A stretch of DNA of 30,712 bases from Pseudomonadota bacterium. GTDB lineage: Bacteria; Pseudomonadota; Alphaproteobacteria; Rs-D84. This document shows, piece after piece, positions 1-7,353 of the stretch; the stretch's first letter is position 1; the number at the start of each line of letters is the position of its first letter. The notes under the pieces were generated by a model. It ran no database searches, was not told where the DNA came from, and saw only the letters and a list, made by a program, of their open reading frames with translations. The position numbers and the translations under genes were made by a program. The stretch covers positions 1-30,712 of the forward strand of contig JAEXCU010000012.1 in assembly GCA_023402015.1 (NCBI GenBank), given 5' to 3'.

Positions 1-320
1 ATTACCGATGCGGCAGATGCGGGCAAAGCGGGGCGCTCGGCCACATCCCGTAGAATCCGGTCCATTCCAAATCAGGCCCCGCTCTTGCCTACGACGCGGA
101 CATCATGAGCAATGGGGGACGCCGACCAAACGGCGGTTGTTTTCAGGCCATCAGATGTTGTTTGATCATTACTCATACATGCGCCCAGGGCAATTGCCAA
201 ATCTGTTGCACCGACCCTTTTACCGTATTGTTTTATAACGTCCAGGGCACCATCGCCCCAAATTTGATTTTCGGTTAAAAATGTCGCTTCCATTTGGTTT
301 GTCCTTGACTTCGTTGACAT
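1..320 (-). pseudogene. DGR target protein gene carrying the variable repeat, disrupted by a frameshift
   Basis: The reading frame starts at ATG 320, only 24 nt after the reverse transcriptase stop, and reads 82 codons to TGA at 74-72. The segment ending in TDLAIALGA, then TTAVWSASP and VRVV, resembles short C-type-lectin-fold targets of diversity-generating retroelements, as I know that family. The TR at 1676-1787 read in the same frame gives an open peptide with SPNDNNVRVVDKNGDKNWN and then NVAARPD. The VR lacks one base near position 74 and gains one base about 25 nt further along. The frame is therefore lost for about nine codons, and TGA appears at once. After the +1 the original frame resumes (DVAERPALP) and runs off the left edge, so the C terminus is not visible. 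Either the target has been inactivated by an error-prone homing event, or the indels are assembly errors. Confidence 0.7.
23..134 (-). repeat. DGR variable repeat (VR)
   Basis: This is the 112-nt partner of the TR at 1676-1787. Read on the minus strand, both begin GCCGTTTGGTCGGCGTCCCC and end near GCGCCCCG. Between these anchors about 18 of 19 substitutions fall on an adenine of the TR and change it to G, T or C. The single non-adenine change is a C to A near the 3' end. One base is missing and one is added at A-rich template spots (CAAG and AAA), so the two copies have equal length. This adenine bias is the defining footprint of DGR mutagenic retrohoming. Confidence 0.93.
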
Positions 321-344
321 ATAATTTTATTTAGGTATTTTACC

Positions 345-1415
345 TTATTTTTGCCCATGTTTCAAGCAATTAACACCACCGCCTGCAATTCTTTTCATGC
401 GCCGCATCGTGTTCAGCGCATTTATCACGAACTTCTTGCCAATTGCCCCGCGCATGTGGCCCACAAATGACGCCTGGCGCACAGATAAATACTTGTCATC
501 CACAATATCGTCTAAATAACAACGCGATATCGTTTTTAAATATCTGCGCTGGCGACGGCGTGCCGATGCACGAATCGTTTTTATAATGCGACCTGTTGAC
601 GTTAAACGATGATTAAACCCCAGAAAATCCATCCCATCGCGAATCCGACCAATTTGAGTTTTAGCATTTAATTTTAACTGTAATTTTTCATTACAAAAAC
701 GTTCAATCGCGGCGCGACATTCTTTTAAAAATTCTTTATCCCGGTGCAGCAAAATAAAATCGTCCATATAACGCACATAATAACCCACACGCAGTTTTTC
801 TTTGATAAAATGGTCCAAATCGTTCAGATATAATAATGCGAACCACTGGCTGGTCTGATTACCCAATGGCAATCCGGCAATATCATCACTGCTGGAAATA
901 ACCATTTTCATATACCACATTTCATCTGCGCTGAAACCACAACGCTGCAATTGGGAAATTAATATTTCATGATTTATGCTGGCGAAATATTTCGCGATGT
1001 CGCACTTTAAAAAATACGCATCGTTGCCACCGGTATTAATAAACAATTTTCGCATAAAAGAATGCATACGATTTATCGCAAAATCCGTTCCACGCCCCAC
1101 CCGCGATGCCGCATTGTCGTGAATTAATCGCCGTTCCAAACAGGGTTCCAATACATTTCTGCAAAAACACATTTGCACAACGCGGTCTTTGTATGGCAAT
1201 GCCTTTATCTGGCGTTCTTTGGGATCGTATATTTTAAACATACGATATTTACCAATTTTATATTTTTTATTCGCCAATGCGGCCGCCAATTGTGTTATAT
1301 TCCGTGCGTTGTCCAATTCAAACATAATTGTACCGCGTTTATGCTGCTTGCCACGACGACACAATTCATGCGCCATAAACAGGTTTTCAAATTTAAATAT
1401 TTCCGATAAATTCAT
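345..1415 (-). CDS. DGR-type reverse transcriptase
   Basis: A protein of 356 residues that would copy the TR RNA into mutated cDNA for transfer to the VR. The RT motifs appear in order: motif A with catalytic Asp in LKCDIAKYFASI (D139), then LGNQTSQ at 184-190, YMDD at 216-219, and DFLGF near 263. The form LGxxxSQ, in place of the QGxxxSP of retroviral and group II intron RTs, is the usual signature of DGR enzymes. The length matches that family. I chose ATG 1415 because GGTGA precedes it by a few bases; an upstream in-frame ATG at 1484 would add 23 hydrophobic residues that RTs of this kind do not have. It lies downstream of avd and TR and just upstream of the target gene, all on one strand. 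Confidence 0.95.
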   Translation of the reverse strand: MNLSEIFKFENLFMAHELCRRGKQHKRGTIMFELDNARNITQLAAALANKKYKIGKYRMFKIYDPKERQIKALPYKDRVVQMCFCRNVLEPCLERRLIHDNAASRVGRGTDFAINRMHSFMRKLFINTGGNDAYFLKCDIAKYFASINHEILISQLQRCGFSADEMWYMKMVISSSDDIAGLPLGNQTSQWFALLYLNDLDHFIKEKLRVGYYVRYMDDFILLHRDKEFLKECRAAIERFCNEKLQLKLNAKTQIGRIRDGMDFLGFNHRLTSTGRIIKTIRASARRRQRRYLKTISRCYLDDIVDDKYLSVRQASFVGHMRGAIGKKFVINALNTMRRMKRIAGGGVNCLKHGQK

Positions 1416-1675
1416 ATTATCACCAAATAAAAAAAGGAACACCCAATAACCCATCAAAGTCATGCATATTGCAATATTCGTCAATGTGTGTGGTGCTCCT
1501 TGAAACGGAAATTATCCGTTTTTCATTCTTCCGGCCCACATTTTTTGCTAACCGAAAAAGAGAAAACTTCCTTTGCTCTGTGCGCGGATGAACCCGATAC
1601 CGGGCCCATATTTCAGGCATGTTTTTCAGAAACATTGTGGCTTTGCCTTCACAATTTTTTCGTTTCCCTTCAAGA
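1416..1675 (-). other. Spacer between TR and reverse transcriptase gene
   Basis: About 260 nt on the minus strand between the TR and the RT start, with no convincing gene. It contains a small hairpin (AAACGG/CCGTTT at 1503-1522) and the palindrome ATATTGCAATAT near 1468. In studied DGRs the RNA just 3' of the TR is needed for cDNA priming, so this stretch may be part of the template RNA. That role is inferred from position only. Confidence 0.5.
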
Positions 1676-1787
1676 GCAAATCGGGGCGCGCGGCCACATT
1701 TCGTTTATTCGGTTTATTCCAATTCTTGTCCCCGTTTTTGTCTACGACGCGGACATTATTATCATTGGGGGACGCCGACCAAACGGC
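1676..1787 (-). repeat. DGR template repeat (TR)
   Basis: This is the invariant donor repeat, 112 nt, in the non-coding interval between avd (stop at 1843) and the RT. Read on the minus strand it is rich in AAT, AAA and GAC codons in the frame used by the target (SPNDNN, DKNGDKNWN, KPNKRN). Adenine mutagenesis of such codons can reach many residues while avoiding stops in most outcomes. The flanks are identical to the VR and the interior differs at adenines. Confidence 0.93.
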
Positions 1788-1842
1788 CACGCGGAAAAGA
1801 TAAGTCTTCCCTTATTTGGCGCCGCCGGACGCCAAATCTGAA

Positions 1843-2469
1843 TTATTTTTGTTTTGCCCCCCATTTTTCATTGTCGCTTTTGCGCCATGCCGCGGCCAGA
1901 TTTATAACATCGGATAATTGAATCGCAATCTGGCGATATTGACGCAATAATATGCATCCTGCGTTTTCGGCCAACAACGCGATATAGCCCAACATTTTCA
2001 GTTTTATAATCGCATCCGTTTGAAACTGTTCGCGGGTTCTTTTGTTTTCCAGACAATCTTGCATAATGGAATTTGCATGCAGAATATCTGAAATTGCGTC
2101 CAAACACATATTCTGCATTCGGGCAATATATGTCGCACGAAACCGCTGGGGTGTTTTCAGTGATATTGCCAAAATATATGCCCCCAGTTTCTTGGCACGC
2201 GTCAGAACAATTAAATCACTGGCATCATCAGATATTTTGGACACGCGTGCCCATTCCGCATCAATTTCTGCCGCGTTTGATGCAGTTCGGTTTGGGTCAA
2301 ATTTCACATCAAATCCGGTGGCACTGCCCTGCTTTACAGAAAATAAATCATCAATCGTATTGGCGGGTCCAACAACATTTGTGATGTTTTTTGGTATTTT
2401 CAAACTTTTGTTCCGGCTAAGGCGATTGTACTTCATAAGAATTTCATAATCCGTGATTCGTTGGCCCAT
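1843..2469 (-). CDS. avd: DGR accessory variability determinant (Avd-like), N-terminally extended
   Basis: A protein of 208 residues. The C-terminal part, about residues 88-205, is helical and matches the Avd four-helix bundle pattern: an aromatic/hydrophobic first helix, then a TPQRFRATYIARMQN-type turn into helix 2, a helix 3 with Lys and Leu repeats, and a last helix with LSDVINLAAAWRKS. Avd forms a basic pentamer that binds the RT and template RNA. Avd proteins are usually near 120-130 residues. Here about 90 extra residues precede the bundle, with no motif I recognise. GGGAAA lies about 7 nt before ATG 2469. The gene is first in the cassette avd-TR-RT-target. Assignment rests on fold pattern and context, not on a database match. 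Confidence 0.78.
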   Translation of the reverse strand: MGQRITDYEILMKYNRLSRNKSLKIPKNITNVVGPANTIDDLFSVKQGSATGFDVKFDPNRTASNAAEIDAEWARVSKISDDASDLIVLTRAKKLGAYILAISLKTPQRFRATYIARMQNMCLDAISDILHANSIMQDCLENKRTREQFQTDAIIKLKMLGYIALLAENAGCILLRQYRQIAIQLSDVINLAAAWRKSDNEKWGAKQK

Positions 2470-2498
2470 ATTAAAATATTTCCCAGCAATATCAAGTA

Positions 2499-2504
2499 AT
2501 TATA
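2499..2504 (-). promoter_or_regulatory. Possible -10 box for the DGR cassette
   Basis: TATAAT on the minus strand, about 30 nt upstream of the avd start. No good -35 box is seen at 16-18 nt (the best match is TTTTGG), so this is tentative. Confidence 0.35.
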
Positions 2505-2530
2505 AAATCAACACTAAATAACCAAAAAAT

Positions 2531-2558
2531 AAAAAACCGCCAAAAGGCGGATTTTTTA
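2531..2558 (-). terminator. Intrinsic terminator, probably for tRNA-Pro
   Basis: Stem CCGCC/GGCGG (2537-2541 with 2546-2550) flanked by A- and T-runs, so it could work in both directions. It follows the tRNA gene by about 10 nt in the minus direction and separates it from the DGR cassette. Confidence 0.8.
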
Positions 2559-2566
2559 TTAAACAG

Positions 2567-2643
2567 TGGTCGGGGTGAAAGGATTCGAACCTTCGACACC
2601 TTGGTCCCAAACCAAGTACTCTACCAGGCTGAGCTACACCCCG
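2567..2643 (-). tRNA. tRNA-Pro (anticodon UGG)
   Basis: A 77-nt cloverleaf on the minus strand. The acceptor arm is CGGGGTG paired with CACCCCG, the D arm has AGCTCAGCCTGGTAGAG, the anticodon loop is TTTGGGA with anticodon TGG, and the T arm contains GGTTCGAATCC. The discriminator A is followed by an encoded CCA (2569-2567). A terminator follows directly. The DGR begins within 100 nt of its 3' end. Confidence 0.97.
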
Positions 2644-2739
2644 AAACGACACGCATTATATCAAGATTTTTTTCAAATGCAAATCTTTATGTTTATTTTA
2701 TGCTTGCCCGGATATGGGAAACTTTCTACAATAATAATA

Positions 2740-3732
2740 ATGTTTAAATGTTTCGGTTTTTGCGTATTTTTTTTAATCCTGGTTGGGCAACCGGGATTGG
2801 CGGCGACGGCGCGCAATGCATCTAATTTCGTCAGCGCGAATACGTATAACAATTTGTACCCATATATGAATAATAAAATGCGAACCAATTTAAATCCGGG
2901 CGTTAATCCATCCCAGACCAATGCCCAGATTGATGTTTTGGCGCGCACCATTCAGACACCGCAATCAACGGGCCGACGGGTTGTCGCACGCAGCGGGACC
3001 GGTACAAATACCGCAATGGCGCGCAAAGCCAACAATTCATCCACATCCGCACGCAGTGCAACCGCTGTGGGTACAACATCCGGCGCCGGAAACACGGCAC
3101 GGCGCGTTGTTTCGCGCGGCGCATCATCGGCCGCCCGCAGCGCAACCGGAACCGGTGCGATGAACGCGCGCAGCAATCGCAGCGACCAATTAAACCTGAA
3201 TCGTTCCGGTAATGTCAGTGCCGTTGAAACCGGTGGTGAAACTTTATCTGCTGCGCGGTGCCTGGCGGATTATACTGATTGCATGAACGGATATTGTCAG
3301 CGTGAAAACACATCATACAATCGTTGTTATTGCAGTGCGAAATTGGCCCAAATTGATGCCCAATATCAGCCAGCAATTGACAGTCTGATTAAGCAAATTT
3401 TAACATTAAAGGGAACAAACCACTGGACAAATTCAGAAATGAATGAATATTGGATGGACGTAATTGGAAAACATACGGGGGATAATTCATGGGTTAATTT
3501 GGACAATGCATTAAATATTGATTGGGCCGGCACAGAAAGCCGCGTCCGGGGCCAGCAGGCATTTGCCACCGGCCACGAATATTGTGTTCAGCATTTGCGC
3601 GGATGTTATTATATGGCGGCAAACCTGCGCGATGCATATCGTTCAGAGATTGCGCGTGATTGCGCAACATATGAATCTTCGTTGCAAAGAATTAAAAATG
3701 CCGCCGACAGCATAGTAGAGGCTTTTAAATGA
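2740..3732 (+). CDS. Secreted protein of unknown function, low-complexity middle and Cys-containing C terminus
   Basis: A protein of 330 residues. Residues 1-25 form a signal peptide (MFKCFGFCVFFLILVGQPGLA, then Ala-Thr). Residues about 70-160 are low-complexity, rich in Ala, Ser, Thr, Arg and Asn, and probably disordered. The C-terminal half holds a cysteine cluster (CLADYTDCMNGYCQ, then CYC) and later EYCVQHLRGCYYMA, which suggests disulfides. I do not recognise the family. ATG 2740 is preferred because the open frame upstream of it runs through the antisense of the tRNA gene. Its stop overlaps the arginase start by four bases (ATGA), so the two are probably translated together, but no link in function is evident. 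Confidence 0.8.
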   Translation: MFKCFGFCVFFLILVGQPGLAATARNASNFVSANTYNNLYPYMNNKMRTNLNPGVNPSQTNAQIDVLARTIQTPQSTGRRVVARSGTGTNTAMARKANNSSTSARSATAVGTTSGAGNTARRVVSRGASSAARSATGTGAMNARSNRSDQLNLNRSGNVSAVETGGETLSAARCLADYTDCMNGYCQRENTSYNRCYCSAKLAQIDAQYQPAIDSLIKQILTLKGTNHWTNSEMNEYWMDVIGKHTGDNSWVNLDNALNIDWAGTESRVRGQQAFATGHEYCVQHLRGCYYMAANLRDAYRSEIARDCATYESSLQRIKNAADSIVEAFK

Positions 3733-4568
3733 AAAATATTATGGGTATAGAATATGGCCGCGGTTGTTTGGCCCGCGCCATTGATGGTGGTCCGGCGTTG
3801 GCACCGGCGGCGGTCAAAGAAATGTTTCCAGATGCAGATTGGACGACGGTCATTGCTGACCCTTTTGACCCAGATGAATGCGCGCGCGACCGATTCGGTG
3901 AAAACTTTAAAATCCAGAAAAAGATTTTTGCGGCAACACCGGATGACCGGCATATCATGATTGGCGGCGACCATTCTGTAAACTTTGGACACTTTGCCGC
4001 CCTGGCCGACCGCATGCCGGACGAAGATTTATGTCTGATTTACATTGATGCGCATTTGGACATTCACACGCCCGAATCGGCCCAGCGCGAGGCGTCAGGT
4101 GCGCCCCACGGCACAAACGTGCGCGCCTTGATGGGCGAAGGCGATGAACGTTGGTTATCATTACAGCACCACAAACCGGCATTAAAACCAGAAAATACTT
4201 TTTACTTGGGTATACGTTCTTATGAACCCGCAGAAATAAAATTTGTGCGTGAAAACAATATCTTTACACGCGGTCCGGCCGACCTGGCCACGCCACAGCA
4301 ATTGGCAGATGCGGTCGCATATGTTCGTAAAAAAATTGGAATGCGTCCATATGTTGTATCATTTGATTTTGATGCAATTGACCCAAAATACTTTGCAGAT
4401 GTTTTGGTTCCCGCCCCGGACGGAATCAGTCTGTCTGCGGCCGAATATTTAATAAAATCTTTTGCATTAGACGCACACAGTTTTGAATTCGTTGAATATG
4501 CACCATCCGGTGATAAAGACAGCCACGAAATCGTAAAAAAACTGGTTGCAATGGCAATGGACGTTTAA
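3729..4568 (+). CDS. Arginase/agmatinase family ureohydrolase
   Basis: A protein of 279 residues of the binuclear manganese ureohydrolase family, which hydrolyses a guanidino group to release urea (arginine to ornithine, or a related substrate). The three metal-binding motifs are intact: GGDHS at 79-83, DAHLDIH at 107-113 and SFDFDAIDP at 211-219. The segment HGTNVRALMGEG after the second motif matches the substrate-loop region of the family. The length is slightly shorter than the usual 300. Substrate choice between arginine, agmatine and formimidoylglutamate cannot be settled by eye. It overlaps the upstream secreted-protein gene by four bases and ends 20 nt from a convergent gene. Confidence 0.9.
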   Translation: MKNIMGIEYGRGCLARAIDGGPALAPAAVKEMFPDADWTTVIADPFDPDECARDRFGENFKIQKKIFAATPDDRHIMIGGDHSVNFGHFAALADRMPDEDLCLIYIDAHLDIHTPESAQREASGAPHGTNVRALMGEGDERWLSLQHHKPALKPENTFYLGIRSYEPAEIKFVRENNIFTRGPADLATPQQLADAVAYVRKKIGMRPYVVSFDFDAIDPKYFADVLVPAPDGISLSAAEYLIKSFALDAHSFEFVEYAPSGDKDSHEIVKKLVAMAMDV

Positions 4569-4587
4569 AAATCGCATAATTACATGA

Positions 4588-5532
4588 TTATTTTTGCCAA
4601 TCGCGCGCCAGGAATTGTTGAATTTTTGTTTCGGATTGCATGTATGCACTGATACAGACAATTTCCATGGCGCGATTTAATTCGCGACGCAAAATCATAT
4701 TTTTGTTTTGTGCAAATAAATCCCGTATGGCCCGCACATCCCGGGCGGCGGCCAGTGGCCAAATAATACGTGCCAATTTTCGCACACGATATGATGCCCC
4801 ACCATACATTGTGCGATATGTTTGCCCATAGTCTATGCGTCGTCCCTGGGCAAAATTGCGCGCCTGGTTTTCACGTTCACTGGTGGTAAACAGTTCATTT
4901 TTATTATCACGGCAATAAAATACACCGTCGTTTTTTTGCCACATCCATTTTGACAACATGTACCCATCGCCCAGAAATGACGCCATATAAACCGGCGCAT
5001 TGTCGCGCGGTTCACCGTGCATGGCGGCAAAGGCAGTCGGTATTTCAAACAGTGGTCCATGCCCGCCATGGCGATTTGGCATTGCGTAAAATATTTTTAA
5101 TGCATAGCCCGCGCCTATCCGTGGGAAAGATATACGACACACCATTCCCAATGAACCATGCCATTTCAGGCGACCGGTTGTCTCATCCTTGCCGCCGTAT
5201 TCAATTGTGCAATGCGTCCCGAACAAATCAATTGCCCCACGCAGTGGCACCAATCTGTATATGGGTGAATTTATAACAGTGTAATAATTATTAACAATAA
5301 AATCATGCAACACATCATGAAATTGCGCGGTGCATTCCGCCAATTTTTCACGCGGTACCAATGTACGCAATTCCGGTGGCAATTCACCAACATTTGGCGA
5401 AATATTGCAATTTGTCGTTATCTGTTGTATCGCATATGGATTCCATTTGCGCCGCATCCAATGTGTCAAAGACACATGCTTTGGTTTTTCCAGACGCCGT
5501 TCACAAGATGAGATTTGCATTTTATTTTTCAT
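4588..5532 (-). CDS. Uncharacterised protein, possibly with a kinase-like fold
   Basis: A protein of about 314 residues with no signal peptide or membrane segment. The middle contains GMVCRISFPRIGAGYALKIFY, followed by a helix with EIPTAFAAM and then APVYMASFLGDGYMLSKW. This order resembles the glycine-rich strand, beta-3 lysine, helix-C glutamate and hinge of protein-kinase-like folds. I do not see a clear HxD or DFG motif, so this is only a fold guess and it may be inactive or unrelated. The C-terminal 100 residues are basic and helical. The start is uncertain: ATG 5532 has GGA very close to it, and ATG 5520 is an alternative. It is convergent with the arginase gene and lies downstream of the spanin-like pair on the same strand. 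Confidence 0.65.
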   Translation of the reverse strand: MKNKMQISSCERRLEKPKHVSLTHWMRRKWNPYAIQQITTNCNISPNVGELPPELRTLVPREKLAECTAQFHDVLHDFIVNNYYTVINSPIYRLVPLRGAIDLFGTHCTIEYGGKDETTGRLKWHGSLGMVCRISFPRIGAGYALKIFYAMPNRHGGHGPLFEIPTAFAAMHGEPRDNAPVYMASFLGDGYMLSKWMWQKNDGVFYCRDNKNELFTTSERENQARNFAQGRRIDYGQTYRTMYGGASYRVRKLARIIWPLAAARDVRAIRDLFAQNKNMILRRELNRAMEIVCISAYMQSETKIQQFLARDWQK

Positions 5533-5572
5533 TCCGGGAAATATATGACAAAAATAATTTGTTGTCAATACA

Positions 5573-5779
5573 TTAATTCGCCAATTCCATGCACATTTTA
5601 TTATGCCGGTAAATATTGCGTGCCAAATCATCACTGATTACATCCCAATCATGTGCGCGGCCATAAATCGGACGACAGACCTCCATAACGGCAGGTCCAC
5701 AATCATTATTGGGCAATGGTGTATTTTTCGCGCAGGACGCGACGAATACCCCCAGTACCAGAATTATAAACCTGTGCAT
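5573..5779 (-). CDS. Small lipoprotein resembling a phage outer-membrane spanin (Rz1-like)
   Basis: A protein of 68 residues. An N-terminal hydrophobic segment ends in the lipobox VASC, so Cys16 would be lipidated. The mature part contains two further cysteines and a terminal segment SDDLARNIYRHNKMCMELA, which resembles the end of small lysis lipoproteins in alphaproteobacterial prophages. The start lies inside the 3' end of the preceding membrane-anchored gene in another frame (overlap 5706-5779). This is the typical layout of Rz/Rz1 spanins, which join inner and outer membranes during lysis. No other phage genes are seen nearby, so it may be a prophage remnant or a domesticated pair. Confidence 0.65.
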   Translation of the reverse strand: MHRFIILVLGVFVASCAKNTPLPNNDCGPAVMEVCRPIYGRAHDWDVISDDLARNIYRHNKMCMELAN

Positions 5780-5930
5780 CTATTTCCCTTTGCGTTTTTA
5801 TTATATGATTTTGTGTGTTTATTGCGGCGCTGGATGCATTTACCCTGCACTGTGCGCGCCCCATACGCACGCCCGACCAATATGCAAAACAAAAAATGGC
5901 GACCACAGCCGCCAGAATATAAAGTTTCAT
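5706..5930 (-). CDS. Small membrane-anchored protein resembling a phage inner-membrane spanin (Rz-like)
   Basis: A protein of 74 residues with an N-terminal membrane segment (residues 3-19), a short helical stretch rich in Gln, Asn and Ile, and the end GGIRRVLREKYTIAQ. A single N-terminal anchor plus a periplasmic helix is the plan of Rz-type spanins, though it is shorter than the typical 120-150 residues. ATG 5930 is chosen because GGAAAA lies about 6 nt upstream. It overlaps the downstream lipoprotein gene by 74 nt in a different frame, and starts 43 nt after rho stops. Confidence 0.65.
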   Translation of the reverse strand: MKLYILAAVVAIFCFAYWSGVRMGRAQCRVNASSAAINTQNHIIKTQREIDAQVYNSGTGGIRRVLREKYTIAQ

Positions 5931-5949
5931 AGTATTTTCCGTATTAACA

Positions 5950-5967
5950 GGGCCCCAAACGGGGCCC
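5950..5967 (-). terminator. GC-rich hairpin after rho
   Basis: GGGCCCC and GGGGCCC arms separated by four bases, right after the rho stop. The following bases are TGTTAAT rather than a T-run, so it may be a weak terminator or an RNA 3'-end stabiliser, allowing some read-through into the spanin-like pair. Confidence 0.5.
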
Positions 5968-5972
5968 AATAT

Positions 5973-7241
5973 TTACTGATTCATCGCGGAAAAGAAATCT
6001 GCATTCGTTTTTGTTAATCGCAGTTTATCCAGCAAGAATTCCATTGCCTCTAACGTGCCCATCGGATTGATAATACGGCGCAGGACATACATTTTGGACA
6101 ATGTATCTTTACCCACCAACAAATCTTCTTTGCGTGTTCCAGATTTGGTAATATCAATGGCCGGGTAGACACGTTTGTCAGATAATTTGCGGTCCAGAAT
6201 GATTTCACTGTTTCCGGTTCCTTTGAATTCTTCAAAAATGACTTCGTCCATTTTGGAACCGGTATCAACCAATGCCGTTGCAATAATGGTCAGACTGCCC
6301 CCGCCTTCTATATTACGGGCGGCACCAAAGAATCTTTTTGGGCGTTGCAACGCATACGCATCAACACCACCGGTTAAAACCTTGCCACTGGATGGGACAA
6401 CGGTATTGTATGCGCGACCCAAACGCGTAATGGAATCTAACAATATTACAACATCCTGGCCGGCCTCAACCAATCGTTTTGCCTTTTCAATAACCATTTC
6501 TGCGACCTGGATATGACGTGCGGCGGGTTCGTCAAACGTAGACGAAATAACCTCGCCTTTGACACTGCGCTGCATGTCCGTAACTTCTTCGGGACGTTCA
6601 TCAATCAACAGAACGATTAACTTTACATCCGGATAGTTTGTCGCAATAGAATGCGCAATGTTTTGCAACATAACCGTTTTACCGGTACGCGGTGGCGCAA
6701 CAATTAACGAACGCTGGCCTTTGCCGGTTGGCGATATCAGGTCAATTACGCGCGCCGATAAACTGCGCCCCTTTTCTTTGTCATCAACAACTTCCATTTT
6801 CAGCATTTCATCCGGATACAACGGTGTCATGTCGTCAAAAGATATACGATGACGCAATTTTTCCGGTGCATCGCCATTGACGCGTTCAATTGTTTCCAAC
6901 GCGAAATAACGTTCAGATTCGTTTTGTGGCGCCTGAATCTGGCCCTCAACATAATCACCTGTTTTCAGGCCGTATTTTTTAATTAAATTGGGCGATACAT
7001 ATAAATCATCCGGCCCGGCCAGGTAATTGCTTTCGGGTGCGCGCAGGAATCCAAATCCATCCTGCATACGTTCCAAAACACCATCACCGATAAGTGTAAT
7101 TTTTTTATCCGCGGCATAAACGCGCATGACGGCAAATCGCAATTGCTGAACATTTAATTGCGATGGATTTTCAATCCCCATATCTTCTGCCATTTTCAAC
7201 AGTTGCTTGGGCGATTTGGCCTTTAATTCATTAATATGCAT
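5973..7241 (-). CDS. rho: Transcription termination factor Rho
   Basis: A protein of 422 residues, close to the 419 of E. coli. Rho is a hexameric RNA-dependent ATPase that ends transcription. The N-terminal helical domain (1-45) is followed by the cold-shock-like RNA-binding domain containing DGFGFLR (61-67). The ATPase domain has Walker A APPRTGKT at 182-189, Walker B VVILLDSITR, and the Q/R-loop region with GKVLTGGVDA and FFGAARNIEGGGSLT. ATG 7241 follows AAAGGA at normal distance. The few in-frame residues upstream of it do not look like Rho. It has its own promoter at 7301-7329. Confidence 0.98.
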   Translation of the reverse strand: MHINELKAKSPKQLLKMAEDMGIENPSQLNVQQLRFAVMRVYAADKKITLIGDGVLERMQDGFGFLRAPESNYLAGPDDLYVSPNLIKKYGLKTGDYVEGQIQAPQNESERYFALETIERVNGDAPEKLRHRISFDDMTPLYPDEMLKMEVVDDKEKGRSLSARVIDLISPTGKGQRSLIVAPPRTGKTVMLQNIAHSIATNYPDVKLIVLLIDERPEEVTDMQRSVKGEVISSTFDEPAARHIQVAEMVIEKAKRLVEAGQDVVILLDSITRLGRAYNTVVPSSGKVLTGGVDAYALQRPKRFFGAARNIEGGGSLTIIATALVDTGSKMDEVIFEEFKGTGNSEIILDRKLSDKRVYPAIDITKSGTRKEDLLVGKDTLSKMYVLRRIINPMGTLEAMEFLLDKLRLTKTNADFFSAMNQ

Positions 7242-7262
7242 AAAAAATCCTTTGTTGGGAAT

Positions 7263-7286
7263 CCGGGACCATGGAACCATGCCCGG
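7263..7286 (-). other. Hairpin in the rho leader
   Basis: CCGGG...CCCGG arms enclosing GCATGGTTCCATGG, about 22 nt upstream of the rho start and downstream of its promoter. Rho genes are often autoregulated in their leaders; whether this hairpin takes part is unknown. Confidence 0.45.
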
Positions 7287-7300
7287 TTATTGATGTCAGA

Positions 7301-7329
7301 ATTATAACACATATTCCCCAAAAAGTCAA
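7301..7329 (-). promoter_or_regulatory. Sigma70 promoter of rho
   Basis: TTGACT, a 17-nt spacer and TATAAT on the minus strand, with transcription expected to begin near 7294. The -35 box lies 25 nt from the end of the upstream Cys-rich gene. Confidence 0.85.
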
Positions 7330-7353
7330 GATACCGCGCGTTTTACCAAAAGA

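Noticed and set aside
8..238. Plus-strand open frame across the VR
   Set aside because: It is antisense to the DGR target, and a similar shadow frame occurs antisense to the TR (1619-1921).
2566..2739. In-frame N-terminal extension of the secreted protein gene (starting MVGVKGFEPSTPWSQ)
   Set aside because: This is the antisense of tRNA-Pro read as protein, a well-known artefact; the signal peptide begins at ATG 2740.
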